NCBI GenBank assembly: GCA_016748015.1
Contig: JAAOMT010000295.1
Location: forward strand, 192,604 to 256,603
Source: Geosiphon pyriformis
Lineage: Eukaryota > Glomeromycota > Glomeromycetes > Archaeosporales > Geosiphonaceae
Length of the DNA: 64,000 nt
Reading direction: 5' to 3'
Below the pieces are notes generated by a model. It made no database searches. It saw nothing but the letters and a program-made list of their open reading frames with translations, and had not been told where the DNA came from. Position numbers and translations under genes: made by a program. This document shows, one piece after another, positions 54,050-64,000 of this stretch (position 1 is its first letter; every line of letters begins with the position of its first letter).

Positions 54050-56026
54050 ATTAAAAAAAAAACTTCTTTCTCTCTTTCATCCAAAAAACTCTAAAGAGTG
54101 CTTTTCTGAAAAAAAAGTTTTTTATTTTATTTTTCTTGTTAGTTATTTCAACATTTTTTTACCTAATAACCCGTTTGTAATAAGCTTAAAGGCTGCCTCT
54201 GGTAGCAATATAACAAAAAAAAAGACATTCAAAGATGTTCTTTATGGTCCAACTAGGGGTTTTTTTTCTCAGAAAAAAAAGGTTGTTCTTAGAAATGTTA
54301 AGCATTCTGGTAATAAAAAAGATGTATCTCTGGTCAAGTCAGAATTTGATAATAGTATTTATTCTAATGTAGACAGCTTGTCTGGTGATAATGAAGATGT
54401 TAACATGGCCAGCATTAGTAGTGAACCTCTTTTGGGTTTAGCTGCTACTACTCTTAAAACAAAGCAGTTCAATACTAGTGTTGATTTTGGTTTTTCTCTT
54501 AGTTCTCCCAACTTTTTTATAAATGATGGTAAAGTTATTCTTCTCCTTCATGTTAATTTTTCTCTGGAAAAGAAGTGGATTGACCCCAAAATTACTAAAG
54601 TACAAGTGAATGTATCTGTTAAGAAGCCATTTGCATTGGACATTAATCTCTTGGCTGTGGAAAAAAAATCAGCAACAGTAAAAACTCAACTCATCAGAAA
54701 AATTTTTCAACAAACAATGGTTTTGGGGAGGCCACTACCCTCTCAAAGTTTGAAGGGATCATCAGATCTATATTTATCTCAGAGAAGAGCATGGAAAAGG
54801 CCACATTATTGACCAAGAAGAAAGGGATTGCCATAAACAGTGATCTTAAAAAACAAGAAATCTGTTCAGATCAGACTGTGATAATTAAGAAAATTTCCAT
54901 GAACACACCAAAGGAAATGATCATTGCTGCAGTGTTTGTATTTGAAAAAATCAAGTCAATCAAGATTCAGCTGATTGGAATATGACAGAAGACTGTGGTG
55001 AAATTTGCCAAATTAGGACAGACAGAGCAACTGACATCAAGATGGTCATTCCTTATTGGAAAGAACTCAGTGTGTGTGACTATGGCCATGGAAAATCAGG
55101 ATACTTGGATGTCTAGGGATTGCTTTAGAGTGCTTTTGTTTACTTTGCTGATGAGAACAATTGCATATAATCTTGATACTCTTTTAAAAGGGGCTGGTAA
55201 AAAAACTTGTGTAATCAATTGTTCACTAGAGATTGACAATCAGACTCACTGCACTATCATTGGTTTTGAATCTGAAAATAAGTTTGAATCTGCATTTCAC
55301 ACTAAGCCAATTTTTGGTGATATGAGACTTTCTTGGACTAGATTGGACTTGGTTTAGTGTGAAAGATGTGGAAAGTTTGAACACTCAGCTTTGGAATGTA
55401 ATGCTTCTGACACTCTGGTGTCTGCTTCTTTTAAAAAAAACTTTAAAAAGAATGCTTTTGATGTGAATTGTCTTCAGTTGGCCAGATTATATGCCAAGAA
55501 AAATGTTTCTATTTCTTGCTCTGCTGCTTTTAGTGGTAGATCATGGACTTAAGTAGTCTTTTCTGCATCTTTTTCTGGTGGTTTTCAATTTGATTCTGGT
55601 TCTGGTTTTTTTTCTTCTAGTGCTTTGGGTTTGGGTGGTGGTTCTTTTCTTGTCTTGACCAATGATTTATTTTCGAATACTCATTTGGCTTCTTTGGAAT
55701 GTTTCTTAGAGCTCTTAAGTGATCAGGTTTCTGGCATTGTGTGCAAACTCAGCAACATAAAATTGGTGCTTTTGGCCCTTTCTCTTTCTTCTGGTTATTT
55801 GGTTGCTCTGATAAACATCAATTTGGATTTGAATTCGGATATAGTTTTGAATAGTTCTGTGGTAATGTCTGTACCTTCCTTTGTTGTTTTGGCTCTGGGT
55901 CTTAGTAGCTCAAAAATTTTAATGACTAAAGTGGACTGTTTAGAGCCCAAGTTGGTGGCTCTTAAAGCCTTGATTGGTTCAGTTTTGGCAAAGTTAGATT
56001 ATTTGTGTGCTGGCTCAAGTTCTTAA
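54050..56026 (+). pseudogene. LINE C ORF1 (RNA-binding protein with CCHC knuckle)
   Basis: The first part is open to 54812, with an upstream ATG at 53946 that may lie outside the element. It contains a Lys-rich segment (SQKKKVVLRNVKHSGNKKDV) and VKKPFALDINLLAVEKKS. One missing T in a T run near 54708 shifts the frame; the true frame continues as GFGEATTLSKFEGIIRSIF and KKQEICSDQTVIIKKI. It leads to the knuckle CERCGKFEHSALEC (about 55360-55400), intact, with a stop just before it. The C-terminal part to 56026 is Ser/Leu-rich with a coiled segment. ORF2 starts 17 bases later. It would coat LINE RNA. Confidence 0.78.
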
Positions 56027-56043
56027 ATGTTTTCTGCTTCCCA

Positions 56044-57290
56044 ATGAGTGGTTTGGTTTAGAAAATTACTACTTGCAATGTTAGAGGAATGAACAATTCT
56101 GCAAAACAGAATAATATTATTTATTAGCACAGAGACATGGACAATTTAGTTTCTATTTTTACAAAATCAAAGTTAAAAGGAAAGGTTTGCTCCTAAATTG
56201 TCAACAAATTTGGTGGTGTGTAGGTGTTTACTTCTGGTTTGGAATCTGGTTATCTAGGTGCTAATGTTGTGGTCATCATAAACTCTTCTTTGGCAAAATA
56301 TATATACAAAATTTCAGAGGTGCCTGGTCAGCTTTTGTCTATCAAGTTGTTTTTCAAGAATAAACTTTCAGTGTCAATTTTGGGACTTTACACTGGTGCT
56401 TCTTTAGCAGTTTGGTTTTCTTAAACTGGTAATGTCAACTTTCTTATTGCAAAGACTATCAATGAATCTTTTTTTGTCATTCTCAGTGGTGATTTTAATA
56501 AAAATGGTTCCTATAAGTATGCAGTTTCAAAAGATGCTTTGATTTAGGACTAGTTAATTCCTTGGTTGGTAGCTCAACTGTAAAGGAGCCTACTTGGGCA
56601 AATTCTAAAGGTGTCATGAAAATGATTGATTATGTGTTTGTTTTCTCGAATTTGGTTAATGCAATAGTACATCATGATGTTTTGGAAGTCAATGAGCATT
56701 TTAATACAGATTACCAATCCATTTTTGTGTCTGTGGATTTGGGTGGACTTTTAAATACACAGTTGAACTCTCTTTACAAGCAAGTGAATAGAGATTGATA
56801 GAAGTTTGAGTTTAAGAGTGCCAATAAGACTAAATAGAATGATTTTAAAGATACCACATTGGCCAATGTAGTAATATTCTTAGATAAGTTTGCCATTTTT
56901 ATGAAGTTCTCAGATTTGGGTGCAATGTAAGATATTGTTTACAAAATAGTGGTTCTTTCAGCTAATGAGGTGTTCAAGTAGAAATGGTTCAAGAGCTTTA
57001 ATGATGTCTTCACCAAGAAATTTTTAAGATTTCACAAGTTTGAGTTTTTGGTTTCTAGAATTGTTAAGGCCTTATGTGAAAAGAGTATTGTGAATTTTGA
57101 TTTTCTTATAAGATGCTGGATTTTTTTAGACAATATTAGAGCTTCAGTCATTTAGAATGTAGTGGACTTTGGTGCTGGCTCTGATCATATCTGTTCTGCT
57201 CTCTTTGGTGCTAAAAAATCTTATCACACTGCCAAGCTTACTGAATCTCTAAAGGCTAAGAAGGCAAACATCAAGTCTGCTATTGAGCCA
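56044..57290 (+). pseudogene. LINE C ORF2: APE-type endonuclease and linker
   Basis: From ATG 56044 the frame reads MSGLV, a stop, then KITTCNVRGMNNSAKQN. It continues with VFTSGLESGYLGANVVVIIN, SVSILGLYTGAS and FFVILSGDFNKNG (catalytic GDFN intact, about 56490). Next come IDYVFVFSNLVN and FNTDYQSIFVS, where the usual Asp-His is Asp-Tyr, a C-to-T change. Stops at a few Gln/Trp positions break it. The domain nicks DNA to start target-primed copying. Confidence 0.78.
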
Positions 57291-58800
57291 TGACCATATT
57301 TTGCTTTTGGGATAGGAGGATAGAAAGCTTTGAAGTTAATAAAAGTTATATAATTAAAAGTGTATTAGAGTGTTCGTTTTGCAAAATAGTAGATCATCTG
57401 GTAGTTAATGATGAACTGATCTTGGAACCTGATTTGGTTAAGTCTAAGATGGATGTGATCATAGAGGATCAGACTAAAAAGCATAGAGTGGTAGATAATA
57501 TTTCTGGTAACTGGTATTATTAATATCAACCTTTAGAGTATGTTTTTGATAAGGCTTTTTCTGATGTCATGTATTTAATTGAATTTGATGAATTGTTTGG
57601 GATGGTTTCTAATCTGTCTGATGGCAAAGTTGCTGGTTTCTTGGATGTATTGAATAAGCTTTGAAAGCATTGCAATAAGACAGTCTTGGATATGCTTTTG
57701 GCACTTTTGAATTCTTGTTTGTCTGGTAAATTGGTGTCCAGCTTTTGGAAAGAAGCTTGGATCTCAATAATTCCCAAACCATATAAGTGGGAGAGTGTTC
57801 TGAAAAATACCCATTCTATTGCTTTAATCAAGATGACTCATAAAATTCTTTTCAAGATTTTTTCTGACAGAATTTTTTTGGCATGCAGCACTTTTAATGT
57901 TCTTTGTAAGGACAATTTTTTGGTCTTGAAGAGTACAATAACTCAGTCTCCCATTTTTGCAATTGGTTTAGTTATTGAGGATGCTTTGAAAAAAGACTGG
58001 AAGCTTTGGCTAGTTTTGCAAGACATGTGGAAAGCATATAATTCAGTTAGCTGGGAGCATTTTGAGAAGAATTTGGTCAGAATTAAAATATACAGCAAGT
58101 TCATTCAATTTTTTGGTAATATTTATAGAGATTGCACCAACCAAGTTATGACAAATTTTGGTTTGATGGGTGGTTATTGTGTGCACAATAGTCTGGAGCA
58201 GAAAAAAATATTTTTTTCTCTTCTGTAGTGCATATTTTATGATCCTTTATTGTGTAAAGTCAAGTGCCAAGAGAGCATGTGTGGGTATAAGTTGATTTCT
58301 CATTTTATTTCCAGAAGTGGTTATGCTGAATTTTAGGCTAGACTTTTTTCCTTTTTTGCTGCTGGTGCTTTTATCGATGATACAATTTGGGTTGGTAGCA
58401 GTCAGAGTACTATTCAACATATTCTCAATGTTGCTGGTAAATTTTTTCAGATCAATGACATTTTAATCAATAATAACAAAATGGTGGCCATTTCTATTAA
58501 TAACAGGGTTAGCAATTCTTCTCTTTTTATTAGTGGCTTACCAATCTCTATTGCCAAAAAGGGTGAATTTCATTGGTATTTGGGTATTTTTCTTTCAATT
58601 AAAGATCTCTTAAAGCCTAGTTTGGCCAAAGCAAATTCAGACATTTGTTTTTTTACCAATTTGGTTCTAAGAAAGGCTATCTTAGATATGCAGTTCTTGT
58701 ATTTGGTGTTAGCAGTTCTTCATCTTATAGTCAACTATAGAACACAGTTTAGCTTTATTCCTGTTGGTGTGTGCAACAAGTAAGATGCTCTAATTCATAA
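57291..58800 (+). pseudogene. LINE C ORF2: reverse transcriptase
   Basis: A 180-residue open block (57686-58228) holds the fingers and palm: WKEAWISIIPKPYKWESV, SDRIFLACSTFN, motif A LVLQDMWKAYNSVSW, and GLMGGYCVHNSLEQKKIFFS near motif B, altered from the usual Gly-Leu-x-Gln-Gly form. A stop follows, then CIFYDPLLCKVK. Motif C is intact as AFIDDTIWVGSS (58369-58404). The thumb (INNNKMVAISINNRVSNSSL, 58481 on) is open. Motif A keeps its Asp in QDM. The match to LINE A is clear throughout. Confidence 0.82.
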
Positions 58801-59900
58801 GAACTTAAAACTTAAATCTGGTTTACTACTCAATTTTTTTAGTGATACAATTCACTATCTTTTCTTTTATGGTTTGAAATCTTTTTTACAAGTTCAGTCT
58901 AAGAGTAAGATTGTTTTTCTTATTAGTTTTGTAAACTCTGGTGGTGTCTTGGGTCGCTTGTTTTTCCACAGGTCTTATAACTTACAGGTTCTGTGTTGGT
59001 GCTCTGTTTATTCATTGAGTTTTTCTGTCTGTATTCATGTCAGTACTTCTAATAACTTTTTGGCAGGCATAGTTCATATTCTCTTTAATTGCAATTTGTC
59101 TCTGGGTGGCTCTTTGACCAGTTCCTTTTGGTGTTGTGGTGGGATTCCCATGTCTGCTGTTCTGGACAAGACAAAATTTCTCAAGTTTTTTCCTTTTCTT
59201 CATTAGTATGGCATAGCTTATATGAATCAACTTCGTAATAGTTATGGTGCTGTTTTTAATTGGTGTACTTTCAGACAGTGAAAAAAACTGGATCTCCATG
59301 GTTCTGTTCTCAAGTGGTTTAAGATTTTTGCAACATTTTTAAATAGTATGGCTTTCTCTTCTGCTTGTCTCTTGGTTTCAAGTGGAATTGGTTTTTTGAA
59401 CATTTTTAACTCTGGTAATTTTGCATCTGTTTGTAACCATCTCTCTTGGATTGGTTCTGATAGTTTATCTGTATATACAGATGGGTCTCTAAAAGATTTG
59501 GACACAGTTGGCTGTAAAGCTGGTGCTGCCACTTTTTTCAAGGACATTAATTTGAGTTTGGGCATAGGTGTATTGGGTATAATGTCATCAACTATGGCAG
59601 AATTACAAGCTATTGTGTTGGCTCTGGAGTGTGTTCTTTTATCTAGCTCTGTTTACTTGTTCTCGGATAGTTAATCTGCTTTGGATGCTTGTAAGTCAGA
59701 ATTGGGTCTGGTGTATCTTAACTTTCGCAATCAGTATTGGGTTGAGCATTAGCATATTGTTAATGTCATTCATAGTAAACATTTAAAAGTTAGTTGGCAT
59801 AAGGTAAAGAGTCACTTTGGCATTTTAGAGAATAAGCATGCTAATGTGATTGCTAGTGCTGCCTTTCTTTCTGGTTGGCATCTTCTTTTTCGCTTGGATG
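58801..59900 (+). pseudogene. LINE C ORF2: connection and RNase H domain
   Basis: The frame at 59348-59674 contains RNase H: VYTDGSLKDLDTVGCKAGAA (first Asp), MAELQAIVLALECVL (Glu) and VYLFSDS (second Asp). A TAA follows, then SALDACKSELGLVYLN. The fourth catalytic place reads HFGILENKHANVI, where the usual Asp after HA is Asn. RNase H in LINE ORF2 removes RNA from the hybrid. The preceding 58801-59347 links RT to RNase H with open frames and no recognised domain. Confidence 0.78.
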
Positions 59901-60755
59901 AACACTTTATAATGACTGATGGTATTGTTATTTCTGGCAATTCTAGACATTTTTTTTATGATGTTTATTGTTCTATTTGTTGTGTATGTTGGGAGTTTGG
60001 TTCTGATTTCAAGTTTTTAACAGGTAATTTGCTTTATGAAGTCAATTGGCTCCATTTGTTGCTGATATGGCATCCTGATTTGCACATGGCTGCTGGTTTT
60101 ATTAGCAGGCCCTCAGTTAGTGTACACACTTATTTTATAAAAGCCTTGTATTATTGACTGCTTGTTGTTATTTGAAAGCACCTTTATAACAAATATTATC
60201 CTAGTGTGTTGTGTTTGTATTATGGTAATGTGAAGGTGTTCGATCATGTGTTTTTTTGTAAAGTCAAAGATTTTACTAGACATCAAATATTGGACTTCTA
60301 TATGACTTCATGGAAGGCTTTTTCTGGTTTCTCTCACTTCTTTTCAAATGTGCTGCAGCTGTTGTTATTTTGTGTTTTTAATTCTTCTATATCCATGGCT
60401 CTTTATAAGGGTTTTGTTTTTGATAGTTGGTTTTGTAAGGCTGTTTCCATTTTCCACAATTCTAAGGTTGTCAGTTTAGAGGTTGTCAAATTTGTGTACT
60501 CTTTTGGTTTCACCTTTAGGAATAATATTTGGGTGGTTTGTGCTAAATATTGTGTCTATATGAAAAAGGCTGAATTGATTTTGTTGGATGATTTGGCTCT
60601 TGTGTCAATTTTTGGTTTGGCATAGGGGTTTTTTGCTGGTGTGATCAAATTGCTTGACATCACCAAAGCTTTTGGAGTTTGTTTTGGGTTTCACAAATCT
60701 TGTTTATTTTTCTTAGATATAAGTAATTCGGTTTTAGTTTATATAGCTGTATAGT
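59901..60755 (+). pseudogene. LINE C ORF2: C-terminal Cys/His domain
   Basis: The block at 60206-60625 reads MLCLYYGNVKVFDHVFFCKV, the C-x2-C...H-x3-C motif of LINE ORF2 tails with the second Cys changed to Tyr. It is followed by MTSWKAFSGFSHFFSNVLQL and SMALYKGFVFDSWFCKAVSI. After a TAG at 60623 the frame continues with VIKLLDITKAFGVCFGFHKS and ends near 60755. This tail is strongly reminiscent of the abundant Rhizophagus LINE proteins, which is my main taxonomic clue. Confidence 0.75.
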
Positions 60756-60893
60756 GTTGTTTTGATTGGCCCAAGTGGCTGGTTACATGTAAAAAGTGCA
60801 TAATTTATGCCTAGTTTAAATCATTTCTTTGATGTATAGCACTAGGTAGTGTTTGGACTTCACTCATCAAATAATAATAATAAAAAATAATAT
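60756..60893 (+). other. LINE C 3' untranslated tail
   Basis: The tail contains GGCCCAAGTGGCTGGTTACA and GTTTGGACTTCACTCATCAA, then an AATAATAATAAT run. LINE A and LINE D carry decayed copies of the same tail, so it is probably the site read by the LINE's own reverse transcriptase. Confidence 0.75.
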
Positions 60894-61317
60894 TAGTTAT
60901 ATAACTTATATTAGAGACAAACTTTAATGATAATAAAGAAGAAAAATTTAACAAAATTAATTATTATATTTCTAAAAAAATGGCCAATAAAAAAATAGAT
61001 GTAATAACATGATGAAAGATATATTACAAAAAATATTTATTTAAATTAATATTTTATTAATAATTTAATATTTAAATACATCAAACACAATTTTCTTATT
61101 TTGTATATATGACTTATAATTATTTGGCAATTTAAAAATTATTTGTTGCTTTTGAATGCATCTTTTTTACAGATAAAAATATAATTACAAATATGAAGTC
61201 TTATTTAGTGTTTAAAACTATAAAAGCAGTACAGTGTCTTTAATCATAAATACAGAAATCATTAAAAGAAAAATTAAAAAATAAAATAAAATAATATAAT
61301 GTTTTTAATAGTTAAAC
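60894..61317. other. AT-rich, nothing recognised
   Basis: No frame or repeat seen. Confidence 0.45.
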
Positions 61318-61490
61318 CTGAACATATTCATGCACTTTAAACTAAACTTAAACCAGACTTGTTGTATGTATTCAGGTTTGGTTTAAGTTTAATAATTTTA
61401 AGTCTGGTTTTAGTTCAAATTAAAAATTTTACCAAATCTTCTGTTTAAGTTTGGTTTAGTTTAGTGGTTTGATTGAACTTAAACTAAACT
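61318..61490. repeat. GTTTAAGTTTGG-type interspersed repeat, copy 2
   Basis: Variants of AAACTAAACTTAAACCAGAC and GGTTTGGTTTAAGTTTAAT alternate in both orientations, as at 41672-41850. The arms could pair into hairpins. It directly abuts an E5-type LTR fragment. Confidence 0.6.
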
Positions 61491-61492
61491 AG

Positions 61493-61703
61493 AAAAGTTA
61501 ACTTTTACTGTAAAGTAACTATACAAATAACTAGCATGAAATTGATTATTTTACTTATAAGTTCAGCAGTTTAAATTATAGAAAATAATTTAAAAATAAA
61601 TTCAGTTATTAGAAATTTAATAGCTTCCAGTAATAATAAATTTACAACAAACTAACATTAACAATATTCAAAAAAAGAAACCAAAAATCTTCAGTAATAA
61701 TGT
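61493..61703 (+). repeat. 3' end fragment of an E5-type LTR
   Basis: This stretch matches the last 230 bp or so of the E5 LTRs (AATTCAGTTATTAGAAATTTA, AACATTAACAATATTC and CAAAAATCTTCAGTAATAA). It lacks the rest and has no visible partner, so it is a truncated remnant. Confidence 0.75.
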
Positions 61704-61719
61704 CTTAGTAATAATTAAT

Positions 61720-62480
61720 AATTTTCTTGAGTAACTAATTAAAAAAAAAGGCGATTTTAATGAAATTTTTAACAAACTTTCAATAATAAAAAGCCAAACC
61801 AAAGAAAAAATGTAGTTTATAAATGTTTATTAGTTGTTTAATATTTTAGACTTTTTTAATCTTGACTGGATTAGAAAAAATTTTATTTTTTGTAATAAAA
61901 TAACTAAAAAACTGAGTAAATTAATATTTAAAAAAAAATTTGATTGGATTAATCTTTAAACTAGCATTTTTAAACAAGTTAAAAACTTTTTGCAAATGTT
62001 CAAGATATTTATTCCAGGTTTTTAAGTATACTATTATGTCATTTAAATAAACAAAAACAAAGTTTTTTTTAACTAATTCAAATATTTTGTTTATTAGGTA
62101 TTAAAAGATAAAAAGCATTAGTAAGATCAAAAAACATAACAGTAAATTCATAAGTATTATACTTGATAATAAAAGCAATTTTTTTTGCTTTTTGAATTTA
62201 TCTCTACTTGCCAGAATTCAGCAGTTAAGTTAATAATTAAGAAAAAAACAGCATTATTGAATTAATCTAGTATTGCATTAATTTTGGAAAATAAATATAT
62301 ATCTTTTTTAATAATAGTATTTAATTGATAGTAGTTAATACAAAAACATAAAATTTTATCTTTCTTGAATACTATTACAACTGAAAAAATTTATTTACTC
62401 TTGGTTTTTTGTATAAATTCAAGATTTTTTATTTGGTTTATTTTTTTTTAATGAATTTATTATTATAGTAGTTGGATTAA
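61720..62480 (-). pseudogene. E6 reverse transcriptase (decayed)
   Basis: On the minus strand the fingers read KILCFCINYYQLNTIIKKDI (62360-62300; Asp of the DYRQLN motif is Asn). The palm site is FVYLNDIIVYLKTW (62060-62015), where YLDD has become YLND. Then come LEHLQKVFNLFKNASLKINP and FGLAFYY, a stop, KFVKNFIKIA. Stops are scattered. The second Asp of YxDD, Asn in E2/E3/E5, is retained here. Confidence 0.7.
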
Positions 62481-64000
62481 TAAAACTTTAATAGATAAAA
62501 TAAGTTTTTCTAATAATAATAGTATATTATATCATATAAGTTTATTCAAAAATATCACTTTCTTTTAATATTACTGAGCTATTTTTTTTCAATAAATTTT
62601 TAATGTACAGTTTTTTTTTTCTAAAGAGAATTTTTTTGGTTTTACTATTAATAATTGTATTTTAAACAATTCATTTTTAAAAAACTTCTGTACTTCTTTT
62701 ATCTCTTTTCTTAATATCAAGCTAATAGGTTTCTAATCTTTATAATAAATTAGGCAAAATTTATATTTATTATTAAGAAAATACAATAGTTTATTGTATC
62801 AATATTGAGCACAAAAATTATGTCATTAATAACTGTATTTGGCTTTTTTGTTAGGTTTTTAGTAAAAATTTTTCTAAGTATGTTATAATAAGACTAGCAA
62901 ATTATTTTGCCATTTACAATAATTTCTTTTTTGTCTGTTTTAATATTATTCAATAGCTTATTATTGCTAATAAAGATAGTATAAACAAGTTTAGCAGTTT
63001 TTTTTTGTTTTTTTATTTTTTATTTTTTTTATCATCTGATTTATTTAATTGTTTTTCTTCTTAATTTTGCTTGAGTACTGAAAAAATTATTTAATAACAA
63101 CATTTAATCATAATAGACTTCTTACCATATTTAATAGTTAGTTTACAAAATTTATAATTAAGTAAAGTTTTTGCTTTTTTTATAGTGTATTTTTTGGTTT
63201 TAGATACTTTTATTTCTGTTTCAATGCTAATACTATTAATGTGAACAAAAACAGCTTTGGTTATGCCAAAACTTTTCTTTTTGTTACTATATATATTAGT
63301 TATTGGTCAAGTAGAAAATTTATTAATTTTTTTGTTAATGGCTTTTAGAAAGTATTTGGCAATAATACTGACAGATTATCTACTGTCTAAAATCAGATTA
63401 ATAAAATAACCAATTACTTAAGCTTTGTAAATCAAAGAAATAATATTACTGTTGTCAGCAAGTTTAGTTTATTAAGAATGCTTATTAGTTTTTGGTGTTT
63501 TTTTCTTTGGAATTAAGAATTTATAAAATTTTTTTCTAAATTGTAGATGGTTTATTAATTAGCCAAAGATAATATAAACTAGAGTTTTCATAAAATCTTT
63601 AACAACAAAATAAATTCCAAATTTTTGTACAATTTCTGGAGGTTTCAACTTTGAAAAATTCTTAAAAACTTTAGTTTTTAATAGTTTATTGTTATTAACA
63701 GTTAATATAGAAGCTTTATTAGAGTTTAAAGTGAAATTAATCTTGGTTTTTTTTTGTTGATTCAGAAAAGTTGATGGTTAATTCATTTATATTATAATTA
63801 TTATTAGTTAGGTTAAAAATGTAAAGAGTTTTTTTCTAGTTGGCTTGTATTTTTATTTTTTAGAAATGTATTTATCAGTTTAAAGACTAATAAACAATGG
63901 CTTTAATTAAAAGATTCTTTTCAAAAAAATTAATATTGACATAATTAAGTTTTTAATTAAGAGTATTATTGTTGTTAAATTTATTATTCTGATTATTATT
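62481..64000 (-). pseudogene. E6 protease and adjoining polyprotein (decayed)
   Basis: Near 63420-63360 the minus strand reads GYFINLILDSR, a stop, SVSIIAKYFLKAI, a retropepsin loop with DSG changed to DSR. Around it, broken frames with Lys/Asn-rich wording continue to the window end and towards RT. No dUTPase-like motif was recognised between protease and RT, but the decay is heavy, so absence is not proven. Confidence 0.5.

Larger units (their letters stand above)
54050..60893 (+). mobile_element. LINE C: nearly full-length non-LTR retrotransposon
   Basis: This is the most complete LINE here, about 6.84 kb, with ORF1, ORF2 and a 3' untranslated tail ending in an (AAT)n and A-rich run. LINE A shows the same length and ends, so both ends are likely true. 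Compared with the rest of the window it is less AT-drifted, which points to a more recent insertion. One base lost in ORF1 and roughly a dozen or more stops in both ORFs prevent expression as it stands. The 5' edge is approximate. Confidence 0.88.
61705..64000 (-). mobile_element. E6: Ty3/gypsy element of a different lineage, 3' part missing
   Basis: The minus strand carries protease and RT of another gypsy element running off the window's right end. Its RT words (FCINYYQLNTIIKKD; YLNDIIVYLKT) are closer to common fungal gypsy elements than to E2/E3, whose active site reads YLDN. RNase H, integrase and 3' LTR are absent: the readable RT stops near 61720 beside the LTR fragment. It is strongly AT-drifted. 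Orientation is set by RT and protease both reading leftwards. Confidence 0.7.

Noticed and set aside
58874-59565. Overlapping ORFs on the minus strand (59012-59299, 59242-59565)
   Set aside because: They are shadows of LINE C ORF2; the plus-strand frame carries RNase H motifs.

Overview
The window looks like a repeat-filled, very AT-rich stretch of nuclear DNA from an arbuscular mycorrhizal fungus (Glomeromycotina, most like Rhizophagus). I infer this from the LINE proteins, whose endonuclease, reverse transcriptase and C-terminal wording resembles the LINE family that is abundant in Rhizophagus, and from the composition. I found no host gene, rRNA, tRNA gene or CRISPR array. Nearly all recognisable coding sequence is decayed retrotransposon: long open frames broken by TAA/TAG where relatives have CAA, CAG or TGG, with a few one-base shifts.

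Layout. 1-4224: 5' part of a minus-strand Ty3/gypsy element (E1) with its 5' LTR, inserted in a minus-strand LINE (B, 4225-6520). 6521-8389: AT desert. 8390-11877 and 36402-39720: two halves of one full-length plus-strand LINE (A). Between them lies a nest of minus-strand elements. E2 (11878-36401) sits in LINE A; E3 (17964-32505) sits in E2; E4 (26138-30575) sits in E3; and a solo LTR (27218-28104) sits in E4. 39940-40330: tail of a further minus-strand LINE (D). 41030-41670: LTR remnant. 42329-51943: an older plus-strand gypsy element (E5) with about 1 kb LTRs. 52574-53016: four tandem units of about 112 bp. 53636-53884: possible BED-finger remnant. 54050-60893: nearly complete plus-strand LINE (C). 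61318-61703: repeat and LTR fragments. 61705-64000: minus-strand gypsy element of another lineage (E6).

How the genes work together. E1, E2, E3 and E5 show one design where they can be read: Gag with a CCHC knuckle, retropepsin, a cysteine-rich segment, an acidic Ser/Asn/Asp linker, a dUTPase-like domain, RT, RNase H, integrase, and (E2, E3) a small hydrophilic 3' ORF. The dUTPase-like domain between protease and RT is the most interesting coding signal: all five family motifs can be lined up in E2 and E3. E4 is an internally deleted element. It keeps LTRs, primer-binding site and polypurine tract, but encodes a basic leader, 29-residue repeats, the acidic linker and half of the dUTPase. The LINEs encode ORF1 with a CCHC knuckle, then ORF2 with APE-type endonuclease, RT, RNase H and a C-terminal Cys/His motif.

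The LTRs hold structure of their own: swapped palindromic U3 modules, a hairpin whose loop is inverted in some copies (even between the two LTRs of E3), and a mosaic U5 in E4. All similarity statements come from reading the copies against one another and from family knowledge; no search was run.
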